DNA from: Myxococcales bacterium
GTDB taxonomy: Bacteria > Myxococcota_A > Polyangia > Polyangiales > Polyangiaceae
Direction of reading: 5' to 3'
Length of the DNA stretch: 56,674 bases
Assembly (NCBI GenBank): GCA_021847645.1
Contig: JAJZQG010000020.1
Coordinates: 1 to 56,674, forward strand
Positions 27,602-37,100 of the stretch are shown piece by piece (positions within the stretch are counted from its first letter, which is position 1; each line of letters starts with the position of its first letter). The translations under genes were made by a program, and so were the position numbers. The notes under the pieces were generated by a model. That model saw only the letters and a list, made by a program, of their open reading frames with translations. It was not told the origin of the DNA and ran no database searches.

Positions 27602-29794
27602 TCAAGTCCGCACCGCCTCGCGCAAGCGGCGGAACAGCCAGCTGTGGCGCTCTTCGCGACGAGTGTCGGCCAGCGCGCAGCGCAGCGCCTTGTCGTCGGT
27701 CAGCAGCACCAGCAGGCGCTTGCCCCGGGTCACCGCGGTGTACAGCAGGTTCCTCGAGAGCATCACGAAGTGCGACGAGAGCAGCGTGACCACCACCGCT
27801 GGGTATTCGCTGCCCTGGCTCTTGTGCACGCTGCAAGCGTACGCGAGCGTCAGCTCGTCGGCCTGGGACGGCTCGTAGTCCACCGCGCGGCCCTCGATGT
27901 CGACCGTCATGCGCCCGGCCTGCGCGTCGATCGATCGGACGAAGCCCACGTCGCCGTTGAACACGTCGCGTCCGTAGTCGTTGCGCAGCTGCATGACCTT
28001 GTCGCCGGGCCGAAAGGTGCGCGGACCGAAGGCGATGCCTTGCTGCGCCGGGTTGAGCGCGGCCTGGAGCCGCTCGTTGAGCGTCTCGGAGCCCGCCGGA
28101 CCGCGGTGCATCGGCGTGAGCACCTGCACGTCGCGCACCGGGTGCATGCCGAACTGCGCGGGAATGCGCTCGCCCACCAGCCGCACGATGCGGTCGGCCG
28201 CGTCCTGCGCATCGCGAACGCGAAGCACGTAGAAGTCTCCGTGCTTGTCGCCCGCGGGCGTGGGATCGGGCGCAAGCCCCTCGCGGATGCGGTGCGCGTT
28301 GCGCACGATCCGGCTCTCCGCTGCCTGCCGGAACACCTCGGTCAAGCGCACGCACGGCACCACGCCCGACTCGATGACGTCGCGAAGCACCGCGCCCGCA
28401 CCGATGGACGGCAGCTGGTCGACATCGCCCACCAGGACGAGCCTCGCACCCGTGGGCAGGGCGCGAACCAGCGCGAAAGCGAGCATCTGGTCGAGCATCG
28501 AGGCTTCGTCGACCACCAGCGCATCCAGATCCAACGGATGGGCCTCGCCTCGCAGGAAACCTCCGTTGGCCGGATCGAACTCGAGCAGGCGGTGCACGGT
28601 CTGAGCCTCACGTCCGGTCGCATCGGCCAGCCTGCGCGCAGCGCGTCCCGTGGGCGCGGCGAGCCGGATCCTCATGCCCGACGCCGCGAACAGTCCGATC
28701 ATGGCGCGCACCACGGTGGTCTTGCCCACGCCCGGGCCTCCGGTGATCACCAGGACCAACGCGCGGCTCGCCTGCACCACTGCCTCGCGCTGCGCGGGCG
28801 CCAGCGTCGTGCCCGTGGCCGCTTCGTAGCCGGCAATCGCCTCGTCGACCCCGCGGAGCGCCGTCGCCGCGCCACGGCACAGCCGCGCGAGCCCATGGGC
28901 CAACCCCGCCTCTTCGATGTAGCGGCGCGACGAGTAGACCACCGGCCCCACGTCGTCGAGATTTTCAGCCCGCGCCTCGCGCGTCGAGCACACCTCCTCG
29001 ATCGCGCGCTCGACCAGCGTCGGGTCAACCCCCGAGATCCGCGTCACCTCGTCGGCAAGCAGGGCGCGCGGGGCGAAGACGTGTCCGCGGTCCGCGACCG
29101 ATTCCAGCACGTGCAGCACCGCGGCGCGGATGCGCTGCGGCGATTCCTTCTCGATGCCCAGCCGCGAGGCGATCTCGTCGGCCTTGTGGAAGCCGATGCC
29201 CCAGACGTCGGACGCGAGCTGGTAGGGATTGTCGCGCACGATCCGGACGGCGTCGCCGCCGTACCTGCGGAAGATGCGCAGCGCCGTGGAGGTACTGATG
29301 CCGTGGCCTTGCAGGAAGACCAGCACCTCTCGGGCGACGCGCTGCTCGGACCAGCGCGCGCGCACCGCCTCGACGCGACGGCGGCCAAAGCCGGGGACTT
29401 CGGCCAATCGGTCGGGCTCGCGGTCGAGCACGGCCAGGGTCTGATCGCCGAAGCGCTCGACGATGCGCTGCGCGAGCGCCGGTCCGACACCGGGGATGAG
29501 GCCGGAGCCCAGGTAGCGGGCCACGCCCTCGAGCGTGTCGGGCTCGACGATCACCACGGTCTCGGCGCGCAGCTGCCGGCCGTAGCGGGGATCGGACTCC
29601 CAGGAGCCGGTGACGCGTACGCGGGTGCCCGGGGCGACGCGCTGCATCTTGCCCACGACCGTGACCAGCCCGGCGTCGGCCGCGACCTTGACGATGCGAA
29701 AGCCGCTGTCCTCGCGCTCGAAGGTGACGCGCTCGACCTGCCCTTCGATCAGGGAGGCCTCGGGGCTCGAGCCGCTCACCTCGCGATGTCGCAC
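27602..29794 (-). CDS. recD2: RecD2-type SF1 DNA helicase
   Basis: A protein of 730 residues from GTG 29794; GTG 29779 is an alternative, and the true start is uncertain. It has an N-terminal OB-like segment (VERVTFEREDSGFRIVKV), helix-hairpin-helix repeats (GSGLIPGVGPALAQRIVERFG and LAEVPGFGRRRVEAV), then a helicase core. The core has Walker A VITGGPGVGKTTVV (Lys358), VVDEASMLD, VGDVDQLPSIGAGAV, KVMQLRNDYGRDVFNGD, YACSVHKSQGSEYPAVVV and YTAVTRGKRLLVLL. This is the RecD2/TraA layout of bacteria without RecBCD-type RecD, a 5'-3' helicase for replication stress and repair. It is co-directional with and just downstream of the small zinc-site protein gene. Confidence 0.93.
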   Translation of the reverse strand: MRHREVSGSSPEASLIEGQVERVTFEREDSGFRIVKVAADAGLVTVVGKMQRVAPGTRVRVTGSWESDPRYGRQLRAETVVIVEPDTLEGVARYLGSGLIPGVGPALAQRIVERFGDQTLAVLDREPDRLAEVPGFGRRRVEAVRARWSEQRVAREVLVFLQGHGISTSTALRIFRRYGGDAVRIVRDNPYQLASDVWGIGFHKADEIASRLGIEKESPQRIRAAVLHVLESVADRGHVFAPRALLADEVTRISGVDPTLVERAIEEVCSTREARAENLDDVGPVVYSSRRYIEEAGLAHGLARLCRGAATALRGVDEAIAGYEAATGTTLAPAQREAVVQASRALVLVITGGPGVGKTTVVRAMIGLFAASGMRIRLAAPTGRAARRLADATGREAQTVHRLLEFDPANGGFLRGEAHPLDLDALVVDEASMLDQMLAFALVRALPTGARLVLVGDVDQLPSIGAGAVLRDVIESGVVPCVRLTEVFRQAAESRIVRNAHRIREGLAPDPTPAGDKHGDFYVLRVRDAQDAADRIVRLVGERIPAQFGMHPVRDVQVLTPMHRGPAGSETLNERLQAALNPAQQGIAFGPRTFRPGDKVMQLRNDYGRDVFNGDVGFVRSIDAQAGRMTVDIEGRAVDYEPSQADELTLAYACSVHKSQGSEYPAVVVTLLSSHFVMLSRNLLYTAVTRGKRLLVLLTDDKALRCALADTRREERHSWLFRRLREAVRT

Positions 29795-29825
29795 GGCGGG
29801 ACGCTCGCTGGCGCGCCCCGCGCTG

Positions 29826-30485
29826 TCAAGTGCGGTCGGTGATGAGGCGCGCACCGGATCGCGACGACGGCGGCTTGCCTCCCTCGACCGAACCGAACGG
29901 GTGGATGGCGCAGCCGCGCCGAGACCCGCTGTGCGCCTGGAACGACACGGCACCGCACACGTCGCACACGCACAGGTCCGTCTCGTACTCGGCGGGGTTC
30001 ATCAACGCATCGGCCGCGAACAGCGCCAACACCTGGTCGCTCAGGGGCATGTCGTCGGCCAGGAACACGTACCAGCTCGACCGACCGTTGGCGCCGCGCT
30101 CACGCGAGACGCGGCCTGTGTAGAGCGCCGCGTGGATGTAGCTGGTTTGCCCGGAGTCGACCGACGCGCTCAGCGTCTTGAGCACGCGCTCCCGAGCTGC
30201 GGTCAGCAGCGCGGTCACCGGCGCGCCCGCACGGACCGAGCCGCGCGTGGAGCTGCTGGCCGGCTCTCCCAAGGTCACGGAGCCCGCGCCGGGCTCGAAC
30301 ACGCGAAGCGGCTGCCCAGGATCCAGCGCCAGCCGCCTCGTCTCCACCAAGTGGTCCGCGACCCACGCCTGCAGATCCGAGGCGATCCAGCCGCTGCGGA
30401 CCCCCTCTGTGAAGGCGAGTGCGGAGTCCCTCGGTTCCCGCGCCATCTCCCCCTGCTGTCCGGCCGGCTGCCCGTTCCCGTTCAT
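29826..30485 (-). CDS. Protein with C-terminal Cys/His zinc-like site, function unknown
   Basis: A 219-residue protein from ATG 30485 (AGGTCAGG six bases before). An upstream ATG at 30584 has no ribosome site and lies in poorly biased codons. The middle is alpha/beta-like without a recognised motif. The C-terminal part holds CVCDVC (172-177) and CAIH (192-195), a possible zinc site. It lies about 30 bp upstream of recD2 on the same strand and could be its regulator or an unrelated neighbour. No family was recognised. Confidence 0.65.
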   Translation of the reverse strand: MNGNGQPAGQQGEMAREPRDSALAFTEGVRSGWIASDLQAWVADHLVETRRLALDPGQPLRVFEPGAGSVTLGEPASSSTRGSVRAGAPVTALLTAARERVLKTLSASVDSGQTSYIHAALYTGRVSRERGANGRSSWYVFLADDMPLSDQVLALFAADALMNPAEYETDLCVCDVCGAVSFQAHSGSRRGCAIHPFGSVEGGKPPSSRSGARLITDRT

Positions 30486-30785
30486 CCTGACCTCGCTCTC
30501 ACGCTTCCCCTCTGCTGCTCTCGTCCGCGTCGCGACAACGCACCCGCCATGGTCGTCCTGCCAGGATGGCACCGGTTGGTCCACAATTCAAGCGCGAAAA
30601 TAGGGAAAGTCTGACCCGCTGACCTTTTCGGCGTGTCCTCACCGCGCTGCGAGTGGCGAACGTGGTGACTTGAAGGCGCACGCAGCCTGTCGCGCAGGCG
30701 GGTTCGCGATGGCCGGTGCGCGCCCGGGTGCGGGCAAGCGCGAGCCGACCTGGTCACGGCGTGGGGACGCTGGTAGCAAGGTGGC
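30486..30785. promoter_or_regulatory. 300-bp divergent intergenic region
   Basis: These bases lie between the starts of the zinc-site protein (minus) and the enoyl-CoA hydratase (plus). The least GC-rich part, CAATTCAAGCGCGAAAATAGGG (about 30584-30605), is the best promoter candidate. No box is unambiguous. Nothing else was seen here. Confidence 0.4.
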
Positions 30786-31571
30786 ATGACGGACAACGAG
30801 TACACGACCGAGCAGACCGGCGCCGCGGCGGTCTTTACGATCCGTCGCGCATCGCGGGCGAACGCTCTGTCCCGTTCCCTTCTACTTGCGCTGGGGGAGT
30901 TCGCGCGGGACATGGCGCGCCAGCCCGACGTGCGGGCGCTGGTGGTGACGGCCGAGGGACGCCGTCACTTCTGTGCGGGGGCGGACCTGTACGAGCGGGC
31001 GACGTGGACCGAGCGGGACATCGTGACCCAGCTGGGCCTTTACCGCAGCGAGCTGGGTGCGTTGGATCGGTGCCCCAAGCCCGTGATTGCAGCGATCAAC
31101 GGCACGGCGCTCGGCGGTGGGCTGGAAATCGCCATGGCCTGTGATCTGAGGGTCGCCGCGACGCATGTCACGCTGGGGCTGCCTGAAGTCGGGCTGGGGA
31201 TCATTCCGGGTGCGGGAGGAACGCAGCGGCTGCCCAGGCTCATCGGCGAGGCGCGCGCCAAGGAGATGATCCTGCTGGGCCGCCGCGTCGACGCGCAGAC
31301 CGCGCTGGCCTGGGGGCTAGTCAACCGGGTCGTGGCCGACGGTGTGGATCTGCTCGAGGACGTGCTCGGCTGGATCGAGCCGATCCTGCGAGGGGCTCCG
31401 ATTGCGCAGGCCTCGGCGCTCGCGGCGGTGGATGCGGCCATGGACGAGCCGTTGACGAACGGCCTCGAGGCCGAGTGGGTGGCCTACGACCGCGTGTTGC
31501 ACAGCGAGGATCGGCTCGAGGGGCTCAAGGCGTTCACCGAGCGGCGCGCGCCGCGGTTCCAGGGGCGCTAG
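30786..31571 (+). CDS. Enoyl-CoA hydratase (crotonase family)
   Basis: A 261-residue crotonase-fold enzyme. It has the oxyanion-hole stretch GRRHFCAGADL (58-68) and INGTALGGGLEIAMACD. Both hydratase glutamates are conserved: Glu114 in GGGLE and Glu134 in GLPEVGLGIIPGAGGTQ, 20 residues apart as in rat enoyl-CoA hydratase. This supports true hydratase rather than another crotonase reaction. It adds water across 2-enoyl-CoA in beta-oxidation. It is alone in its operon. The acyl-CoA mutase at 7497 is a different branch of acyl-CoA metabolism and not close. Confidence 0.9.
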   Translation: MTDNEYTTEQTGAAAVFTIRRASRANALSRSLLLALGEFARDMARQPDVRALVVTAEGRRHFCAGADLYERATWTERDIVTQLGLYRSELGALDRCPKPVIAAINGTALGGGLEIAMACDLRVAATHVTLGLPEVGLGIIPGAGGTQRLPRLIGEARAKEMILLGRRVDAQTALAWGLVNRVVADGVDLLEDVLGWIEPILRGAPIAQASALAAVDAAMDEPLTNGLEAEWVAYDRVLHSEDRLEGLKAFTERRAPRFQGR

Positions 31572-31659
31572 CGGAGCTGTCGCGCGGCCGGCGGCGGTGC
31601 CCCTCGCACTCTCGTTTCCCGTGCTTTCACCTCGGGAAACGGTGCGCTAGCGTGCGCAT

Positions 31660-33513
31660 GTGCCTCGCGCCTCCCGCATCGTGCTCGTCGCGTTCTGCTT
31701 GTCGCTGGCGATGTTCGCCGCCGTGTACGTGCCGCGCCTCGCCAATCCCCTGTGGAGCGACGTCGAGTTCACCGGCTGGGTTTCGCCGATCGCGCATCGC
31801 ATGGTCGAGGGGCAGCGAATCTACCGCGACTTCACCTTGCCGATCCCGCCTGCCAGCTTTGCGCTGCTGGCCGCGGTGCAGATGCTGCTCCACCGCTTCG
31901 CGCTGCTCGACGAGCTGTGGGTGTGCGCGATCAGCCAGATGATCATGCTCGCTGCGGCGTGGCTGCTGGTGCGCACGTTCTCCACGGCGCGCAACGCCAC
32001 GCTCGTCGTGATCGCCACGTCGCCGGTGCTCATCGCGACGCCCAAGGAAATCGCCTACGACCAGACCGCGCTGGCCGTGGCCTGGATCGGCCTGGCGGTG
32101 CTTGCCAAGGCCCTGACCGTGCCGGAGCGTCGCAAGCGGCTCGGCTGGCTCGCCTCGGCCGGGCTCGCTGCCGCCGTGGTCGTGGCCTTCAAGTCGAGCA
32201 CGGGCATCGGCGCGCTCGGGGGCCTCGGTCTGGCGATGATCGCGGTGAGCGCGATCGCGTGGAAGCGGGAAGGTCGCGGTGCCCTGCGCAGGCTGGGGCA
32301 GGACTGGGCAGCCGTGGCCGGGGGCGTCGCGGCCGGGCTCGTGCTCACGGTGCTGCTGGTGGCCGCGCTCGGCGGCTCGGTCCCCGAGTTCTACCGAGTC
32401 GTGTTCGTGGACGGTCCCGAGCTCAAGGGCGGCCGTTCGCAGGCGATCTTCAACCTGCTTTCGTACACGATCTTGCAGACTCCCACGCACGTGTCGCTGC
32501 TGAGCGCGCTGGTGGTGGGCTGGGTGCTGGTGCGTGTGATCCGGCAGCGCGGCGCGCTGGAGGTGCCCACCGAGATCGCGCCGGACCGCGCCGAACGCGG
32601 CGTTCCCGGCCTGGTGTTCGCCATCGCAGCGGGCGGCTGGACGGTGATGATATTCGGTCTGGGCGCGTTGCTTCTGCTGGGCAATGCGCCCTCGATTCCT
32701 CTCGCGCTGCAGGTGGGAGCTGGCTTCGGCGGTGCCTTGCCCATGCTCGGGCTGATGCTGCTGGTCTTCTACCTGCTCGGCAACCTGCGCGCGGCCCAGC
32801 CGGGCGCCGATCGGCGGGGCGCCTTCGCGGCCGTCACTGTCGCTGCCGGCTTCATCTCCCTGGCCCACAACCTGTCCGACCCCACGCACCGTCCCTTCTA
32901 CGACAACAACCCGATCATCCCCTTGGCGATCTTCAGCTTGCTGCTGGCCTTCGATCAGTCGCGCCTTGCCCTGCTCAAGGCCGCCAGCGTCGGGCTGATG
33001 GTCATGGCGCTGTTCGGCGGCAAGTTCCAGCGCTACCTCGACGCGCGCTATCCGGTTGGTCCTTCCGGGTTCTGGCAGGGTCTGAGCGTGAGCGCCAACG
33101 GCCAGGTGCTGCTGCGCGCCGCAGCGCACGTGCGGGATCTGGCCGGACCGCACGGCACCGTGCTGATGCTGCCCGAAGACCCGATGTTCGAGGCGCTCGT
33201 GGGCCGTCCACGCCCGCGGCTCAAAGGCGCGATCGTGTTCGTCGATCAGTTCCCGCAGCGGCTGCTGGCCTCGGACCTCGCCACGCTCGAGTCCTCGCCT
33301 CCCGACGTGGTGATCGAGCACCCGCGCGAAGCAGCGGCGTGGCACACGGTCTATGCGATCTGGAACCTGAACTGCGCCGCCGCCAAGCTCCAGAACGAGT
33401 TCACCTCGCGCGTGCTCGAGCCTGGGTATCGCGTCGAGTCGACCTTCGACACGTGGATGTTCCGCGGCCCGGGCCTGATGGACGTGTACGTTCGCAAGAA
33501 CCAGGCGCCCTGA
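31660..33513 (+). CDS. Polytopic GT-C-like membrane protein
   Basis: A 617-residue protein from GTG 31660, with about eleven membrane helices in the first two thirds and a soluble C-terminal domain after about 470. The first exterior loop has NPLWSDVEFTGWVSPIAHRMVEGQRIYRDFTLPIPPA, which fits the 'D/E plus YRDF..P' pattern of GT-C glycosyltransferases (ArnT/PMT type) that use lipid-linked sugars. The catalytic acid is not proven. The last domain contains PHGTVLMLPEDPMFEALVGRPRPR. Substrate unknown. It is followed after 68 bp by the tail-anchored gene. Confidence 0.7.
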   Translation: MPRASRIVLVAFCLSLAMFAAVYVPRLANPLWSDVEFTGWVSPIAHRMVEGQRIYRDFTLPIPPASFALLAAVQMLLHRFALLDELWVCAISQMIMLAAAWLLVRTFSTARNATLVVIATSPVLIATPKEIAYDQTALAVAWIGLAVLAKALTVPERRKRLGWLASAGLAAAVVVAFKSSTGIGALGGLGLAMIAVSAIAWKREGRGALRRLGQDWAAVAGGVAAGLVLTVLLVAALGGSVPEFYRVVFVDGPELKGGRSQAIFNLLSYTILQTPTHVSLLSALVVGWVLVRVIRQRGALEVPTEIAPDRAERGVPGLVFAIAAGGWTVMIFGLGALLLLGNAPSIPLALQVGAGFGGALPMLGLMLLVFYLLGNLRAAQPGADRRGAFAAVTVAAGFISLAHNLSDPTHRPFYDNNPIIPLAIFSLLLAFDQSRLALLKAASVGLMVMALFGGKFQRYLDARYPVGPSGFWQGLSVSANGQVLLRAAAHVRDLAGPHGTVLMLPEDPMFEALVGRPRPRLKGAIVFVDQFPQRLLASDLATLESSPPDVVIEHPREAAAWHTVYAIWNLNCAAAKLQNEFTSRVLEPGYRVESTFDTWMFRGPGLMDVYVRKNQAP

Positions 33514-33581
33514 CGGCTCGTCCGGTCTGCTTGACCGATGACGCTGGCGCGAAGATCGGCTAGCGATGGGGGTGGGCAACC

Positions 33582-34109
33582 ATGGCGGTCAAGCGAACCC
33601 AGATTGCGCAAGCGGCGTTCGACTTCGCGGGCTACTTCGCGGCGACCTTCGGCGCCTACCGGGTCGGGGGCACGGTCCCCCGGCGCCCGGCGCTGGTCGC
33701 GCCCCAGGACATGAGCACCTCGGGCGGCAAGAAGGCCAAGCAGCACATCGTGCTCAAGCCCGAGGCTGCCGGGGCGTCGGTGTTGACGGTGGGCTGGATC
33801 GATCTGGCCCACGGCGAGAGCTGCCTGCGGACCTACGGGTGCCTGCGCGAGATGCATGTGCAGCGTTTCGGCAACCAGCCTTTCGATCTCGACCCGCAGG
33901 CCTACCAGGGCTTCTACGACATGGCTCACCAGTTCTTCACGCGCCAGGGCATGCGGCTGCAGATCGAGGCCCAGTCCGCCTTGCCCGCGCCCGCGGCGTC
34001 GTCCACCAGCAACAGGAACCTGGTTCTGACGGTGGTGGCCGTGCTCGCGCTGTTCGGCATCGTGGCGATCGGCGTGCTGGGCTGGGCCTACATCCACTAC
34101 TTCCGGTGA
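33582..34109 (+). CDS. Tail-anchored protein coupled to the kinase fusion
   Basis: A 175-residue protein with a soluble N-terminal domain and one hydrophobic helix at the C-terminus (LVLTVVAVLALFGIVAIGVLG), so it is predicted to be anchored in the cytoplasmic membrane with its bulk inside. Its stop overlaps the GTG start of the giant kinase fusion by 4 bp (GTGA), which signals translational coupling and a likely shared job, for example membrane recruitment of the kinase. The N-terminal 120 residues match no family that could be named. Confidence 0.75.
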   Translation: MAVKRTQIAQAAFDFAGYFAATFGAYRVGGTVPRRPALVAPQDMSTSGGKKAKQHIVLKPEAAGASVLTVGWIDLAHGESCLRTYGCLREMHVQRFGNQPFDLDPQAYQGFYDMAHQFFTRQGMRLQIEAQSALPAPAASSTSNRNLVLTVVAVLALFGIVAIGVLGWAYIHYFR

Positions 34110-37100
34110 CCACGGTGGAAGAGACCTACGGACGCTACCGCCTGCTCGAGCCGATCGGCCGGGGAAGCATCTCCGAGTCGTTCAAGGCCAAGAGCTACGG
34201 CGTCGAGGGCTTCGAGAAGCTGCTCGTGGTCAAGCGCTTGGCACCCGAGCACGCCTCCGACGCCGAGATCACGGGCGCGTTCGTGCACGATGTCCGGCTG
34301 TCCGTGCGCTTGTCGCACACCAACATCGTGCAGGCGCTGGACCTGGGGCGCATCGAGGCCACGGCTTCCTCGCGCGCGCCTTCGTACTACGTGGTGACCG
34401 AGTACGTGGCCGGGCTGGCGCTGAACACGGCGCTGGAGCGGGCCAGACGCCACGTGCAGCGTCTGCCCGTGGGCATGTGCTTGTTCCTGGCGGCCGAGCT
34501 CGCCAAGGGCCTCGAGCACGCGCACCGTCGTTGTGACGAGCAGCGTGTGCCGTTGAACATCGTGCACCGCTGCCTTTCGCTGCACAACGTCCTGCTGTCC
34601 TGGGAGGGCGAGGTCAAGATCGCCGACTTCGGCCTTGGCACGGCGACCGAGATCCTGCGCCGCCGACGTCGTCAGGCGGGCGAGGACGTGCTCGACACGC
34701 CGGCGGGCTACCTCAGTCCGGAGCAGGGCGAGGGGCGGCCGGCGGACGCGCGCTCGGACATCTTCTCGCTCGGGGTGATCCTGTACGAGCTGCTGGCGGG
34801 CATGAATCCGTTTCGCTCCTCGACGCCCGCCGAGGCTCTTCGCAGGCTGTGCGCCGCGGAGTACTCCCCGCTCGAGCTTCGCCGCTCCGACGTGTCCATC
34901 GAAGTCGGGGCGATCGTGCGTCGGGCCATGGCGCGCGATCCGGACGAGCGGTTCGACGGCGCCGGGCGCATGCACGACGAGCTGCTCGCGTGCATGTACG
35001 CGTCGGGAACGCGCTTCAACCGGGAGGATCTGACCGACTTCCTCCAGGCGTTCCGCGAGGCCGAGGCGGCCGAGCTGGACATGGCGGCCGTGCTCAACGA
35101 GGACACCGGCGTGCGGGAAGTGCCCGATCGGGCCGAGCGTGCCCGCCGCATCCAGGCCATCCGCGAGCAGGCTGCCGCCGACCGCCCGCGTGAGTCCATC
35201 TATCCCAAGGCCGACGTCCGCGACGCCGCGGTGCTCGTGTTGACCTTCGGCCAGCCAGGCACGCGTCTGGCCCCGTCGGCGCGCGAGCCCCTGCTCGAGA
35301 CGATGAGGCGCTACAGCGCCACCTTGGTCGACGATCGCCCGGACCGTCTGGTGGCCCTGTTCGGCCTGGAGGAGCCGGACGTGCGCGACGTGGAGACCGC
35401 GGTGCGCTGCGCGCTCGTGGCGTTGCGCCAGCTGGGGCTGCGCAGCCTGCGTCCGGGGGCGGGCGTGCATCTGGCGCCGGTGCTGGTGTTGCCCGACCAC
35501 ACGCCGTCGCGCGACGCGATGTACAGCTCGGCCGTCGAGACGGCGGCGCGCCTTTCGGTCGTGGCCGAGCGGCGCTGTGCGGTTTCCAAGGCTGCCGTGC
35601 GGCACGTGCACGACGCGTTCGTGCTCGAGCCGATCCCCGAGTCCTCGAACGGCAAGGGCATGCTCGTGGCGGAGCTGCGCACGTCGGATGACGCGCTGGC
35701 GAAGTTCGTTGGCCGGGAGGCGGAGCTGACGGCGGCGGCGAAGGTATTGGCCGCGGCCACGCGCAGGCAGCTGCGGATCGTGACGGTGGTGGGCCAGCAG
35801 GGTGTTGGCAAGACGCGGTTCCTGTACGCGCTGGATCGACGGCTGCGCAAGCGGGCCTACAACATCGGCTTCTACCTGGCGAGCTGCCCGCCGAGAGGGC
35901 GCGACGTGCCGCTGGCCGGCCTGACAGCGATGCTGCGCGTGCTGTGCGGCGTGCAGGAAGGCGACTCGGCCGAGCAGATCGCCGAGGTCGAGCCGCGCCT
36001 GCGCGCCGTGGGGCTCACCGACGAGGAGCGCGGCGCGGTCATCGCGCAGATCGGAGGCGCCAGCACCTCGTCGACCGGACCGATCGTGCCGCCGCTGCGC
36101 GCCGCTTTCGCTCGCATGGTGCAGCGCTTGAGCGAGGACCGGCTGCACCTGTTCGTGTGGGACGACGCACAATCGCTCGATCCGGAGACGCTGGACGTGC
36201 TGACGACCGCGGCGCAGCGTCTTCTCACGGCGCGGGTGGTGCTCGTGCTCAGCACGCGATCGACCGAGCGGCACGCCCTGTGGACCCACAAGAACCACGA
36301 GGTCATCGAGATCGGCGAGCTCGACGAGCCGGACGCGGCCAGGCTCATCGCGGTTCGGGCCGGCCTCACCGAGGCGCCCACGGAGCTGCTCGCGTTCTGC
36401 CTTCGTCGTGCGGGCGGCCACGCGCTGTTTCTCGAGGAGCTCGTCAAGGAGCTGCTCGAGACCCAGGCGCTCGTCGTTGGGGACGGGCGGGTCGTGCGCT
36501 TCAACCCGGAAGGCGACGTGACGGTCCCGCGGCCCCTTCGATCGCTGCTTGCCTCGCGCGTCGCGCGTCTGGACAACGACGCCCGTGCGGCTGTCCACGC
36601 GTGCGCGATCCTGGGCGATCCGGTCGACAGCGCCGTGCTCGCCACCATGCTCGGCACCTCGTTGCGCAACGTCGACGCGCTGGTCGAGAGCCTGGAGGCT
36701 CGCGGTCTGGTGCGCCGCCTCGGCCCGTCGTCCTGCGTGCTGTCCTCGCCCATGCTGCGCGAAGCCGTGCTCGAGAGCGTCACGTCGTCGGTTCGGCGGC
36801 AGCTCCACGCCGCGGCAGCGTCGGCCTACGAGTCGCTGTTCGGTGCCCGTGTCGAGCAGCACGCCGATCGGATCGGCACGCACCTGGCCGAGTCCGGCGA
36901 GCGTGGCCGTGCCGCCCGCTTCTTCGCCTCATCGGGCAAGCGACGGCTCACCAGCGGCCAGCTCGAGGCCGCGGTGCGGGACTTCGCCCAGGCGATTTCC
37001 TTGGTAGACCTCAAGCACGTCTCGGCGCCCGAGCTGTGCGATTGGCTAGCGGACATGCGAGCGGCGCTGCAATACGTGCGGTCTGCGCCCGCGCTGCAGG

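Noticed and set aside
31627..33579. 650-codon minus-strand frame opposite the GT-C-like gene
   Set aside because: Arg/His/Gln-rich antisense of a real membrane protein gene; no ribosome site and no recognisable motif.
34097..36883. 928-codon minus-strand frame opposite the kinase fusion
   Set aside because: The sense strand carries coherent kinase and P-loop motifs. The antisense frame is low-complexity Arg/Gln/His.
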